Below, piece after piece: positions 1-10,169 of a DNA stretch of 64,000 nucleotides. The notes beneath the pieces are model-generated. The model worked only from the letters and a program-made list of their open reading frames with translations. It did not search any database and had not been told where the DNA came from. This DNA is from Cordylochernes scorpioides. Its lineage: Eukaryota > Arthropoda > Arachnida > Pseudoscorpiones > Chernetidae. Numbering within the stretch: position 1 is the stretch's first letter; the number at the start of each line of letters is the position of its first letter. Made by a program: the position numbers and the translations under genes. The DNA lies in the NCBI GenBank assembly GCA_030710605.1, contig CP092874.1:43396965-43460964 (forward strand), given 5' to 3'.

Positions 1-46
1 CTAGTATAATATAAAAAGCCAACAATGAAGAGTAAATCTCTATATA
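1..46 (+). repeat. Helitron 3' end plus one minisatellite unit
   Basis: The window opens with CTAG, the 3' terminus of a Helitron lying mostly outside it. One unit of the 32-bp minisatellite follows, then an AT run. The same arrangement recurs at 5656-5700, where the full Helitron is visible, so this is the left end of a segmental duplication. Bases 45-46 are the TA target site of the next element. Confidence 0.8.
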
Positions 47-399
47 CAGTCTACTCTGGTTATAACGCCACTCGATATAACGCCACCCTCGCCTTACGCC
101 GCTTTTTCGTTTTGTCCCAATCGACATCAATGTATTTTTCTCGATATAACGCCACTCCCTCGCTGTTCGCCTTCCGCCGCTGATTTTTCATATCCCAAGT
201 AGCAAAAACCACTCGTTATAGCGCCGCTCACAACGTCCCTCCCCCCCCCTCCCTCATGGCGCCGGACGTTGTTTGCTGTTGACACAACAGATAACAGATT
301 GTGTGAACAGCCAGCAGACCCTTTTCCTGCTTGTTCCTGGGACATACACAGTCGCTTCATCCTTTGCTAACGTTAACACAACAACTTTATTGTCGTATC

Positions 400-1656
400 A
401 TGAGTTCCCAAAAGCGTAAACGTGAGTCGATCACCATTGAAAAGAAGAAGGAGATATGCCAGTTGGCAAGAAATAACCCTACGATGTCGAAGAATGAGAT
501 TGGAAAGCGTTTCTCACTTCCACGAACAACTGTCCGTGATATTCTCACTCAGGCTGAGAAGTGGGAAAATTATACTGTTGGTTCTTCAAAGAGACAAAGA
601 GTCGGAAAATTTAGTGACTTGGAAGACGCTCTTTTCAACTGGTTTACCCAAAAGCGTGCCAATAATATTATTATTACTGATGATCTCTTAAGAGAAAAGG
701 CAAAAAAACTTGGCGAGCATTTGGACGTACCAGAAAATTTCGCGTACAGCAGTGGGTGGCTGCAGCGATTTAAAGGGAGATTCCATATTTCGCAACGACG
801 GCTCTGTGGGGAAGGTGCATCGATTTCTCCAGCTATCATTGATGAACATCTTACAAATTTGAATAGTATTCTGGCGAACTCCGGATATGATCCAGCTAAC
901 ATATACAATGCAGACGAAACAGGATTATTTTTTCAGCTCATTCCTGACCGAACACTTGCTCACAAAGATGAAAGCTGCCGTGGTGTCAAAAGGATGAAGC
1001 AACGAATCATTGTTCTACTGTGCTGCAACTCTACTGGAACAGACAAGCGGCGATTGCTGATTATTGGAAAATCGGCAAAGCCTCGATGCTTCAGAAAATT
1101 TAGTCCACACTTCTACTGCACTTACACATCTAACAGCAAAGCATGGATGACCTCTAGTATCTTTCAAGAATGGCTACTGCAGTTCAACAAGCAGCTTGTC
1201 TCTGAAGGACGTCGTATCCTACTGTTGTTAGATAACTCTACGTCTCACTGCGTCCCTAATGATGGTCTCAACAACATAAAGATACACTTCCTTCCACCAA
1301 ATATGACTGCCAGTCTGCAATCACTGGATAGTGGCATCATCAAAAGTTTCAAGGCTCAATATCGCAAGCTTCAACTCCAGAAAATGGTGGAATTGGCGGA
1401 TGCCCATCTACCCACAGAATTACGTCTGGATTACGCTGTGCGCTATTGTAAAATGGCTTGGGATTCTGTGAGCCCTGATTCCATCAGCAACTGCTGGAAT
1501 CACACAGGCATTATTCGCTTCACTTCTGCTGCTGCAGTTGAGCCTCTTAAATATGAAAATCTGTTCGATCGCATTCGCGACATCTTCGCTATTACACCAG
1601 AGAATTTGATGACTGAAAGGGAGTTTCAACTGGTTGATGATTCCCAGGAGGCGTAA
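400..1656 (+). CDS. Tigger/jerky-like DDE transposase, main part
   Basis: This 418-residue protein would bind the transposon ends and catalyse cut-and-paste transposition. I chose the ATG at 400 because the lysine/arginine-rich start followed by a psq-type helix-turn-helix (about residues 10-60) is the usual beginning; an in-frame ATG at 331 adds 23 uncharacteristic residues. A CENP-B-like DNA-binding domain follows (about 65-135), then a DDE_1 catalytic domain with acidic residues D172 (NADETGL), D278 (LLLDNSTSH) and D310 (LQSLDSG). The reading frame ends at a TAA directly followed by an ATG that continues the same frame, so the C-terminal tail is cut off. The catalytic core looks intact; whether the shortened protein works is unknown. 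Confidence 0.87.
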   Translation: MSSQKRKRESITIEKKKEICQLARNNPTMSKNEIGKRFSLPRTTVRDILTQAEKWENYTVGSSKRQRVGKFSDLEDALFNWFTQKRANNIIITDDLLREKAKKLGEHLDVPENFAYSSGWLQRFKGRFHISQRRLCGEGASISPAIIDEHLTNLNSILANSGYDPANIYNADETGLFFQLIPDRTLAHKDESCRGVKRMKQRIIVLLCCNSTGTDKRRLLIIGKSAKPRCFRKFSPHFYCTYTSNSKAWMTSSIFQEWLLQFNKQLVSEGRRILLLLDNSTSHCVPNDGLNNIKIHFLPPNMTASLQSLDSGIIKSFKAQYRKLQLQKMVELADAHLPTELRLDYAVRYCKMAWDSVSPDSISNCWNHTGIIRFTSAAAVEPLKYENLFDRIRDIFAITPENLMTEREFQLVDDSQEA

Positions 1657-1926
1657 ATGAAGCTAACAGATGACAATTTGCTAGTGTCCACTGTTACAGC
1701 GAAAGAAGAACTTGGCGAGGATGATGATACAACAGTGACCCAGCGCCTACCATCGTTAAGGGAAGCCAGAACAGCTGCTGAGACAGTTTTGTTGTTTCTT
1801 GAGCACTCCAAGAGAGCAACATCTGACGACGTCAATCTATCTGAGGATTTGTTACGCCGTGTCTATGCCATAAGTGAGGAAGAGAAAACACAAGTTGTGA
1901 TCACAGACTTCTTCAAGAAAATGTAA
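1657..1926 (+). CDS. C-terminal tail of the Tigger-like transposase after an in-frame stop
   Basis: These 89 codons continue the transposase frame immediately after the TAA at 1654-1656. The product is acidic at first and ends in a short basic FFKKM tail, as in the C-terminal tails of jerky/Tigger transposases. I read it as the original C-terminus separated by a single nonsense codon rather than a second gene. It could be made only by reinitiation or stop readthrough. Confidence 0.7.
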   Translation: MKLTDDNLLVSTVTAKEELGEDDDTTVTQRLPSLREARTAAETVLLFLEHSKRATSDDVNLSEDLLRRVYAISEEEKTQVVITDFFKKM

Positions 1927-2235
1927 TTACTTTTTTATGAATAAATTATAAATTAATTATTCCTATTTGTCATATTAATTAATTAATGCCGGCATTCTAT
2001 ATATTGACTTAGGGTATAAGTTGTTTTTAGTAATTGTTATAAATAATTTATTGTATCTTTAAATTTCACATTTTAAACGTGTGTGTTCGATACAACGCCA
2101 CCCTCGCCTTACGCCGCTTTTTTGCAAAATCCGGATGGTGGCGTTATAACGAGAGTAGACTGTATATAAAAATGAATGTTTGTATGTTTGTCTGTTTGTA
2201 TGTTTCGATGTAAAGAGCGCCATCTGTTATCAAAT

Positions 2236-3105
2236 TATAAAACTATTTTAGAGGCGTAATATTCTTTTTAAAATAAAACTGTTTCTACTGTCCTTACTGC
2301 GATGGAAAAATTTTTCCTTTAATTTTTCCATCGCAGTAAGGACAGTAGAAACAGTTTTATTTTAAAACTAGCGGACGTACCCGGCTTCGCCCGGGTTTTA
2401 CCCGAGTAAAAGTTTGTCTAACGAATCTCTCGATAAAGTGAACATTTTTTTCCCGGTCCCTTGAAAAATACTCGATAAGTTGAATAAAATCAATATTAAT
2501 TGGTTCCCTCGGTAATTGGAAGTTAAAGGAATAGTATCTTGCCTTGAAATTGTATCATTATTCTTGTATGGATGTACCCGGCTTCGCCCGGGTTTTACCC
2601 GAGTAAAGGTTTGTTTAACGAATCTCTCGATAAAGTGAACATTTTTTCCCGGTCCCTTGAAAAATGCTCGATAAGTTGAATAAAATCAATATTAATTGGT
2701 TCCCTCGGTAATTGGAAATTAAAGGAATAGTATCTTGCCTTTGAATTGTATCATTATTCTTGTCTCAAATAAATTGCCGTGTCATCCTGAATTTTGTCTT
2801 TCCTAATTTTCTACATTACAAAATCATCGTATCATCATGATAATATTTAGAGCAGATTGTTGAATTATAACAGATAAATTAGAATATTTATCTTGATTAT
2901 TTCTAGGCGAAAAGTTATTTCAAAAATTTTATTTGCTAGAAACCTTCCCAGTACTATACTAAATAACTTCCCAAAGTTTCATGGCGATCCAATGAGTGGT
3001 TTGGTCAGGCATAAAGGACAAACAAACAAACAAACAGACACACATACATTCATTTTTATATATATAGAAGAATATTACGCCTCTAAAATAGTTTTATAAT
3101 TTGTT
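2236..3105. repeat. Foldback (palindromic) element, split by a Helitron
   Basis: Two ~80-bp arms form a near-perfect palindrome whose centre lies near 2318. The left arm runs from TTATAAAACTATTTTAGAGG through CTTACTGCGATGG. The right arm is interrupted at 2367 by a Helitron and resumes at 3069. The uninterrupted copy is at 5774-5936. Related units occur at 26040-26270, 41390-41690, 61640-62345 and 63390-63670. The GCGCCATCTGTTAT block sits just outside the left arm. Confidence 0.85.
2368..3068 (-). mobile_element. Non-autonomous Helitron, family A
   Basis: Read on the minus strand it starts TCTATATATATA (ending at 3068) and finishes with a GC-rich hairpin (CCCGGGCGAAGCCGGG) and CTAG at 2371-2368. 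Both edges are fixed by comparison with 5896-5920, where the flanks AAAA and AGAAT are joined. The flanks read T/T on the element strand rather than the usual A/T. The terminal ~200 bp, including the hairpin, is present twice in tandem (about 2370-2570 and 2571-2765). No coding capacity. Confidence 0.85.
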
Positions 3106-3669
3106 TGTATGTTTGTTTGTATGTCCGGTATACAAATTCGCAGTAGTTCACTAATTCAAACCAAAATTTCCATACATAGGTAAGAAAAACGGGGAAGACG
3201 ATAGGCTATTTAAAAATATATATAAATCAATTATTAAAACTCTATATTTTTAGTCAGAAAATGATGATGACGATATTGCTGTATCATGTTTGATTATCAG
3301 ATACAAAATTATATCGGGAAAAATTCCAAAAAGCAGAGACCACGGTGAAACCAGTTCATTTTTTAAAAAGAATATTACGCCTCTAAAATAGTTTTATAAT
3401 TTGTTTGTATGTTTGTTTGTATGTCCGGTATACAAATTCGCAGTAGTTCACTAATTCAAACCAAAATTTCCATACATAGGTAAAAAAATACGGGAAGTCG
3501 ATAGGCTATTTAAAAAAATATATAAATCAATTATTAAAACTCTATATTTTTAGTCAGAAAATGATGATGACGATATTGCTGTATCATGTTTGATTATCAG
3601 ATACAAAATTATATCGGGAAAAATTCCAAAAAGCAGAGACCACGGGTGAAACCAGTTCATTATTTTGTA
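3069..3669. repeat. 300-bp tandem duplication
   Basis: The segment beginning AGAATATTACGCCTC at 3069 recurs at 3369, an offset of exactly 300 bp, with few differences. The corresponding region of the second segmental copy (from about 5905) has only one unit, so the tandem arose after the larger duplication or collapsed in the other copy. Confidence 0.85.
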
Positions 3670-3729
3670 CGCAGGAACAAAATTCTAACAGAAAAACATT
3701 CATTCGAGCAGAAAACAAAAGCCAGATCA

Positions 3730-4064
3730 TCTATATATATAAAATTGAATGTCTGTCTGTTTGTTTGTACTCTATAGATTCAAAAACCATACATCCAATC
3801 GCCGTGAAATTTCGGGATATTATTAGGTATATCACCGGGAAGGTTTTTGAAAAATAATTTCATGAATATCTTGAATATCCTTAGAGTTACTTGCAGATTT
3901 GTAGATTTAACCCGCAAGCAGCGCCCCCATTGTGACGATGTTAACAAGTTTTCTTATCACTAAGTTTGTTATCTTAAATATTATTTATCAAAGGTAAGAT
4001 TATCTCAGGATGACACGGCAATTTGACACGGGAAAAAATGTTCACTAGATAAAACAATGATTTT
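3730..4064 (+). mobile_element. Helitron family A 5' portion ahead of minisatellite
   Basis: It begins A|TCTATATATATAAAATTG followed by GTCTG repeats, the same 5' end as the complete Helitron at 8278-8949. Similarity continues for ~330 bp to TGATTTTCTA. There the 32-bp minisatellite takes over where the 8278 copy continues with non-repetitive sequence. The matching copy starts at 6267. Confidence 0.8.
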
Positions 4065-5182
4065 CTATATGATATAAAAAGCCAACAATGAAGAGTGAAT
4101 GTAATATAAAAAGCCAACAATGAAGAATGAATGTAAGATAAAAAGCCAACAATGAAGAGTGAATGTAAGATAAAAAGCCAACAATGAAGAATGAATGTAA
4201 GATAAAAAGCCAACAATGAAGAGTGAATGTAAGATAAAAACCCAACAATGAATAGTAAATGTAATATAAAAAGCCAACAATGAAGAATGAATGTAAGATA
4301 AAAAGCCAACAAGGAAGAGTAAATATAATATAAAAAGCCAACAATGAAGAGTGAATGTAAGATGAAAAGCCAACAATGAAAAGTAAATATAATATAAAAA
4401 GCCAACAATGAAGAGTGAATGTAAGATAAAAAGCCAACAATGAAGAGTGAATGTAATATAAAAAGCCAACAATGAAGAATGAATGTAAGATAAAAAGCCA
4501 ACAATGAAGAGTGAATGTAAGATAAAAAGCCAACAATGAAGAGTAAATGTAATATAAAAAGCCAACAATGAAGAATGAATGTAAGATAAAAAGCCAAAAA
4601 AGAAGAGTAAATATAATTTAAAAAGCCAACAATGAAGAGTGAATGTAAGATAAAAAGCCAACAATGAAGAGTAAATGTAATATAAAAATCCAACAGAGTG
4701 AATGTAAGATAAAAAGCCAACAATGAAGAATGAATGTAAGATAAAAAGCTAACAATGAAGAGTGAATGTAATATAAAAAGCCAACAATGAAGAATGAATG
4801 TAAGATAAAAAGCCAACAATGAAGAGTGAATGTAAGATAAAAAGCCAACAATGAAGAGTAAATGTAATATAAAAAGCCAACAATGAAGAATAAATGTAAG
4901 ATAAAAAGCCAACAATGAAGAATAAATATAATATAAAAAGCCAACAATGAAGAGTGAATGTAATATAAAAAGCCAACAATGAAGAATGAATGTAAGATAA
5001 AAAGCCAACAATGAAGAATGAATGTAAGATAAAAAGCCAACAATGAATAGTAAATGTAATATAAAAAGCCAACAATGAAGAATGAATGTAAGATAAAAAG
5101 CCAACAATGAAGAGTAAATATAATATAAAAAGCCAACAATGAAGAGTGAATGTAAGATAAAAAGCCAACAATGAAGAGTAAA
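4065..5182. repeat. 32-bp minisatellite array, first copy (~35 units)
   Basis: The repeat unit is 32 bp, with core AAAAAGCCAACAATGAAGA. Two positions vary in a partly alternating way (GTAAGAT or GTAATAT; AGTG, AATG or AGTA). Because 32 is not a multiple of three, all three minus-strand frames stay open for long stretches and give leucine/phenylalanine-rich pseudo-proteins up to 377 residues. The array lies within Helitron sequence and is broken at its right end by another Helitron. Confidence 0.95.
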
Positions 5183-5659
5183 TCTATATTAATAAAATGC
5201 AAATTTCATAAGTGGTGTTCGCTAAAACCTTTCGTTACAATGCATCAATTTCGACCAAATTTTCAACATTTATGTAAAACGAGATGGAGCAGGTTTTGCT
5301 TAACATCAAAATATTTTTCCTGACTTTAAAATACATAACTTTGCTGTTATCGATAAAATACAAAAAAATTCAACAGAGTTAATTTTATTTATATATAAAT
5401 ACAAAAAAAATCAGCAATTCATTCAACTCAATCTAAAAAAATATTCAAAACAAGCAATTTTAAGATAACACCATATGTAAAACAGTCGGCCAAGAAAACA
5501 ACAACGATATTACATCTTTTTCACATATTCACACACAATCTTGATTAATAATTAAAACTAATCTTTAACATTGTTTATTATACTTCATAATATATAATAT
5601 TCGTTAGGCAAACTTTCACTCGGATAAAACCCGGGCGAAGCCGGGTACACATCCGCTAG
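5183..5659 (+). mobile_element. Complete small Helitron inserted in the minisatellite
   Basis: This 477-bp element starts TCTATATTAATAAAATG and ends with the hairpin CCCGGGCGAAGCCGGG and CTAG at 5656-5659. It interrupts a minisatellite unit: GAGTAAA before and TATAATATAAA after are contiguous in intact units such as the one near 4316. It therefore sits exactly between A and T, the Helitron rule, with no target duplication. It has no open reading frame of note. Confidence 0.93.
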
Positions 5660-6604
5660 TATAATATAAAAAGCCAACAATGAAGAGTAAATCTCTATAT
5701 ATATAAAAATGAATGTTTGTATGTTTGTCTGTTTGTATGTTTCGATGTACTAGAGCGCCATCTGTTATCAAATTATAAAACTATTTTAGAGGCGTAATAT
5801 TATTTTTAAAATAAAACTGTTTCTACTGTCCTTACTGCGATGGAAAAATTTTTCCTTTAATTTTTCCATCGCAGTAAGGACAGTAGAAACAGTTTTATTT
5901 TAAAAAGAATATTACGCCTCTAAAATAGTTTTATAATTTGTTTGTATGTTTGTTTGTATGTCCGTATACAAATTCGCAGTAGTTCACTAATTCAAACCAA
6001 AATTTCCATACATAGGTAAAAAAATACGGGGAAGACGATAGGCTATTTAAAAATATATATAAATCAATTATTAAAACTCTATATTTTTAGTCAGAAAATG
6101 ATGATGACGATATTGCTGTATCATTTTTGATTATCAGATACAAAATTATATCGGGAAAAATTCCAAAAAGCAGAGACCACGGGTGAAATCATTTCATTAT
6201 TTTGTACGCAGGAACAAAATTCTAACAGAAAAACATTCATTCGAGCAGAAAACAAAAGCCAGATCATCTATATATATAAAATTGAATGTCTGTCTGTTTG
6301 TTTGTACTCTATAGATTCAAAAACCATACATCCAATCGCCGTGAAATTTTGGGATATTATTAGGTATATCACCGGGAAGGTTTTTGAAAAATAATTTCAT
6401 GAATATCTTGAGTATCCTTAGAGTTACTTGCAGATTTGTAGATTTAACTCGCAAGCAGCGCCCCCATTGTGACGATGTTAACAAGTTTTCTTATCACTAA
6501 GTTTGTTATCTTAAATATTATTTATCAAAAGTAAGATTATCTCAGGATGACACGGCAATGTGACACGGGAAAAAATGTTCACTAGATAAAACTATGATTT
6601 TCTA
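5660..6604 (+). repeat. Second segmental copy: foldback and Helitron 5' end
   Basis: This region repeats 1-46 plus 2163-4064 without the Tigger and without the Helitron at 2368-3068. It holds the intact foldback palindrome at 5774-5936 and a Helitron 5' end at 6267 (A|TCTATATATATAAAATTG). Differences from the first copy are scattered single bases and the missing 300-bp duplication. Confidence 0.85.
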
Positions 6605-7537
6605 TATGATATAAAAAGCCAACAATGAAGAGTGAATGTAATATAAAAAGCCAACAATGAAGAATGAATGTAAGATAAAAAGCCAACAATGAAGAGTGAA
6701 TGTAAGATAAAAAGCCAACAATGAAGAATGAATGTAAGATAAAGAGCCAACAATGAAGAGTGAATGTAAGATAAAAAGCCAACAATGAATAGTAAATGTA
6801 ATATAAAAAGCCAACAATGAAGAATGAATGTAAGATAAAAAGCCAACAATGAAGAGTAAATATAATATAAAAAGCCAACAATGAAGAGTGAATGTAAGAT
6901 TAAAAGCCAACAATGAAGAGTGAATGTAATATAAAAAGCCAACAATAAAGGATGAATGTAAGATAAAAAGCCAACAATGATGAGTGAATGTAAGATAAAA
7001 AGCCAACAATGAAGAGTAAATGTAATATAAAAAGCCAACAATGAAGAATGAATGTAAGATAAAAAGCCAACAAAGAAGAGTAAATATAATTTAAAAAGCC
7101 AACAATGAAGAGTGAATGTAAGATAAAAAGCCAACAATGAAGAGTAAATGTAATATAAAAAGCCAACAATGAAGAATGAATGTAAGATAAAAAGCTAACA
7201 ATGAAGAGTGAATGTAATATAAAAAGCCAACAATGAAGAATGAATGTAAGATAAAAAGCCAACAATGAAGAGTGAATGTAAGATAAAAAGCCAACAATGA
7301 AGAGTAAATGTAATATAAAAAGCCAACAATGAAGAATGAATGTAAGATAAAAAGCCAACAATGAAGAGTAAATATAATATAAAATGCCAACAATGAAGTG
7401 TGAATGTAAGATAAAAAGCCAACACTGAAGAGTAAATGTAATATAAAAGCCAACAGAGTGAATGTAAGATAAAAAGCCAACAATGAAGAATGAATGTAAG
7501 ATAAAAAGCCAACAATGAAGAGTAAATCTCTATATAT
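6605..7537. repeat. 32-bp minisatellite array, second copy (~29 units)
   Basis: Same unit and variant positions as the array at 4065-5182, followed by AAATCTCTATATATAT. The long minus-strand open frames here are artefacts of the repeat, as in the first array. Confidence 0.95.
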
Positions 7538-7930
7538 ATGTTATGAATATTTTGTGCTGTTGTTAGATTAGGCTTGATAAGACAAAGGATCGATAAGGTA
7601 AAGGGTTGAGGTGCAGTCGTGATAAAAAAAAGATAATTATTTACCGTCAAGTAGCTTTTATTTTCAATTACTTGAGGAAAGATTACACATTTGTTAGTTT
7701 CACATTATATAGAATTTATAATTTAATCCTATATTAGTGATTTAAAAGGATTGATTGGTTAACTACGCATATTTACAACAAAATTATACAACTAAAACTG
7801 AAAGTATTTTTAAAAACGATGATAACAAAAGTAAAATTATCAATGAATAAAATAAAATATATATTTTTTTAAAATAAAGGAATATTTGAGTTTTTTGATT
7901 ATATAATATTTTTAGATTATATATAATATA
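7538..7930. other. AT-rich stretch, no identifiable feature
   Basis: It begins TGTTATGAATATTTTGTGC, which resembles an LTR start, but I found no second copy in the window. The rest is very AT-rich and ends in an (AT)n run. No gene seen. Confidence 0.5.
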
Positions 7931-8169
7931 ATATATAATATATATATAAAAGTCAATTTCTGTCTGTCTGTCTGTTTCGCGATAAACTCAAAAACTACTG
8001 AACCAATTGGTACCAAATTTTGAATGTCTCTTTTTATAAACCTGAGGAAAATTTTCGGCTGTATTTTGATTAGTATTTTTGGCTATTTCTTTTTTTCATT
8101 TGAAGAACTATTTTTTTACGCGGACTAATCCGGAATGGAATGAATACCTAAATATGGCCATTTTTTTAA

Positions 8170-8240
8170 GCATCGGTGGTTCAGTGGTAGAATGCTCGCC
8201 TGCCACGCGGGCGGCCCGGGTTCGATTCCCGGCCGATGCA
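8170..8240 (+). tRNA. tRNA-Gly (anticodon GCC)
   Basis: A 71-nt cloverleaf: 7-bp acceptor stem GCATCGG/CCGATGC without mismatch, discriminator A, anticodon loop CTGCCAC with anticodon GCC, and T-loop GTTCGAT closed by CCCGG pairs. Internal A-box (TGGTTCAGTGG) and B-box (GGTTCGATTCC) promoters are present, and a T-rich stretch downstream can stop Pol III. It appears functional. It sits within Helitron family B sequence rather than in a tRNA cluster. Confidence 0.95.
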
Positions 8241-8277
8241 TTTATTTTTTTACAATTTTTAAAACTCATTTATATTA

Positions 8278-8949
8278 TCTTATATATATAAAATTGAATG
8301 TCTGTCTGTCTGTACTCTATAGATTCAAAAACCATACATCCAATCGCCGTGAAATTTTTGGGATATTATTAGGTATATCATCGGGAAGGTTTTTGAAAAA
8401 TAATTTCATGAATATCTTGAATATCCTTAGAGTTATTTGCAGATTTGTAGATTTAACTCGCAAGCAGCGCCCCCTTTGTGACGATAATAACAAGTTTTAT
8501 TATCACTAAGTTTGTTATCTCAAATATTATTTATCAAAAGTAAGATTATCTCAGGATGACACGGCAATTTATTTGCGACAAGAATAATGATACAATTCCA
8601 AGGCGAAGATACTATTCCTTTAACTTCCAATTACCGAGGGAACCAATTAATATTGATTTTATTCAACTTATCGAGTATTTCTCAAGGGACCGGGAAAAAA
8701 TGTTCACTAGATAAAACTATGATTTTCTAATGTAGAAAATTAGGAAAGACAAAATTCAGGATGACAAGGCACACAGAGACCGGGAAAAAAATGTTCACTT
8801 TATCGAGAGATTCAAATTTACGAGTTTCAAATTATCAAAATATATCTTTTTTATTTTTTAATAAGTTTTTAGAGATTTGTTTTAACAAATGTTCGTTAGA
8901 CAAACATTCACTCGGGTAAAACCCGGGCGAAGCCGGGCACATCCGCTAG
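8278..8949 (+). mobile_element. Complete Helitron, family A
   Basis: A 672-bp element: A|TCTTATATATATAAAATTG at the start, hairpin CCCGGGCGAAGCCGGG, then CTAG|T at 8946-8949. It lies 37 bp downstream of the tRNA gene and splits the family B Helitron. It shares its first ~400 bp with the minisatellite-bearing copies at 3730 and 6267 but has no minisatellite. No coding capacity. Confidence 0.9.
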
Positions 8950-9098
8950 TCTTTCTATAAAAATATCGCTTCTCAGACACAAAGTTTGGAGCGGGACGTT
9001 TCACAAGAGTGACATCCACGGCACCAATTTATAATTGTAACGAATAGTATTTGAATAAAAACATTTAATCGGGAAAAACCCGGGCGTTGCCCGGGTCA

Positions 9099-9893
9099 TT
9101 CGTATATATATAAAATTGAATGTTTGTCTGTCTGTACTCTATAGATTCAAAAACCATACATTCAATCGCCGTGAAATTTTGGGATATTATTAGGTATATC
9201 CCCGGAAAGGTTTTTGAAAAATAATTTCTTGAATATCTTGAATATCCTTAGAGTTATTTGCAGATTTGTAGATTTCACTAAATGATGATGATTATTTATC
9301 AAAAATAAGATTTTCTACCTATTAATTGCGTACAAGTCAAAGTTAGTTTTATCATTTATCTACAACATATATATTGGGAGTATAGATAAAATGATGATTT
9401 TGTAATGTAGAAAATTAGAAAAGACAAAATTCAGGATGACACGGCAATTTATTTGAGACAAGAATAATGATAATTAATATTGATTTTATTCAACTTATCG
9501 AGTATTTTTCAAGGGACCGGGAAAAATGGTCACTTTATCGAGAAATTTAAATTTACGAGTTTCAAATTATCAAAATATATCTATTATTTTTACATATGTT
9601 ATATTTAAATGACATTTATGTAGGGATAATTTTATTGTTAATTTTCATTTTGATGTATTGTATACATTTGATCATTAATAAATTATTATTTAGGTATTAA
9701 AACTGCCTTTTTGTTCAAAGACAGCAACGTTTGAACGGGTACAGCTAGGTGGAGCAGATAATCAAACATAAAGTTATCTTGACAAGTATAGATTCAGTAG
9801 GGATTGAATGTTTTCTAGAATTGTTTTAACAAATGTTCGTTAGGTAAACTTTCACTAGGGTAAAACCCGGGCGAAGCCGGGTACATCCGCTAG
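9099..9893 (+). mobile_element. Helitron, family A
   Basis: It begins TATATATATAAAATTGAATG directly at the truncated end of the preceding Helitron and ends with hairpin CCCGGGCGAAGCCGGG and CTAG at 9890-9893. The middle (about 9600-9800) differs from other copies. The initial TC is missing, which suggests recombination or an overlap at the junction. Confidence 0.8.
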
Positions 9894-10169
9894 TGGTAAA
9901 TAAATACAGATGATTATTTGAATAATCCTATGGAAAATAAGAAAGAAAAAAAATTGGAAATGTGGATGGGAGAAGTGGAGAGCGAAAAGAGGAAAGAAAA
10001 CAGGTATTTACATATGAAACATACATATAATGGAACAAGTCAATTTAAGCTCTTCTGCTCACACAGCACAGGTGTCCCATGGCTTTTTAAAAAAATCTTT
10101 AAGAGATTTTCCAGGAAAATCCGAGTGTTCAGAGTTGTAAACACCGTTTTATCGGTGTGGGGGGTTGGA

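Larger units (their letters stand above)
47..2162 (+). mobile_element. Tigger/pogo-like DNA transposon
   Basis: The element has ~25-bp terminal inverted repeats (CAGTCTACTCT then TTATAACGCCAC) and a TA target duplication at 45-46 and 2163-2164. The empty site survives at about 5691-5715 in the duplicated segment, where the flanks join without the transposon. A second block near each end (about 69-108 and 2087-2124) is repeated in direct, not inverted, orientation. It contains a transposase split by one in-frame stop. Because the other duplicate lacks it, it either inserted after the duplication or left precisely. Confidence 0.93.
7931..9098 (+). mobile_element. Helitron family B carrying a tRNA-Gly gene
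   Basis: The left part (TATATATAAAAGTCAATTTC, then GTCTG repeats and CCAATTGGTACCA) matches the 5' end of the Helitron at 20902-23374. The right part (8950-9098, with GAGCGGGACGTTTCAC and hairpin CCCGGGCGTTGCCCGGG, then TCATTCGT) matches the 3' end of the minus-strand Helitron at 58818-59471. A family A Helitron (8278-8949) is nested inside. The expected final CTAG is replaced by the start of the next Helitron. The left edge is approximate. Confidence 0.7.

Noticed and set aside
3974-5202. Long minus-strand frames (up to 377 codons) of membrane-like leucine/phenylalanine-rich protein
   Set aside because: They are the 32-bp minisatellite read in all three frames; the length not divisible by three and AT-rich units avoid stops by chance.
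4065-7537. Possible CRISPR-like array
   Set aside because: Units are contiguous 32-bp repeats without unique spacers, and the sequence is animal transposon DNA.
6582-7650. Similar hydrophobic frames in the second array
   Set aside because: Same artefact of the tandem repeat.
7543-7930. Solo LTR starting TGTTATGAAT
   Set aside because: No second copy, no clear CA end and no target duplication could be found.
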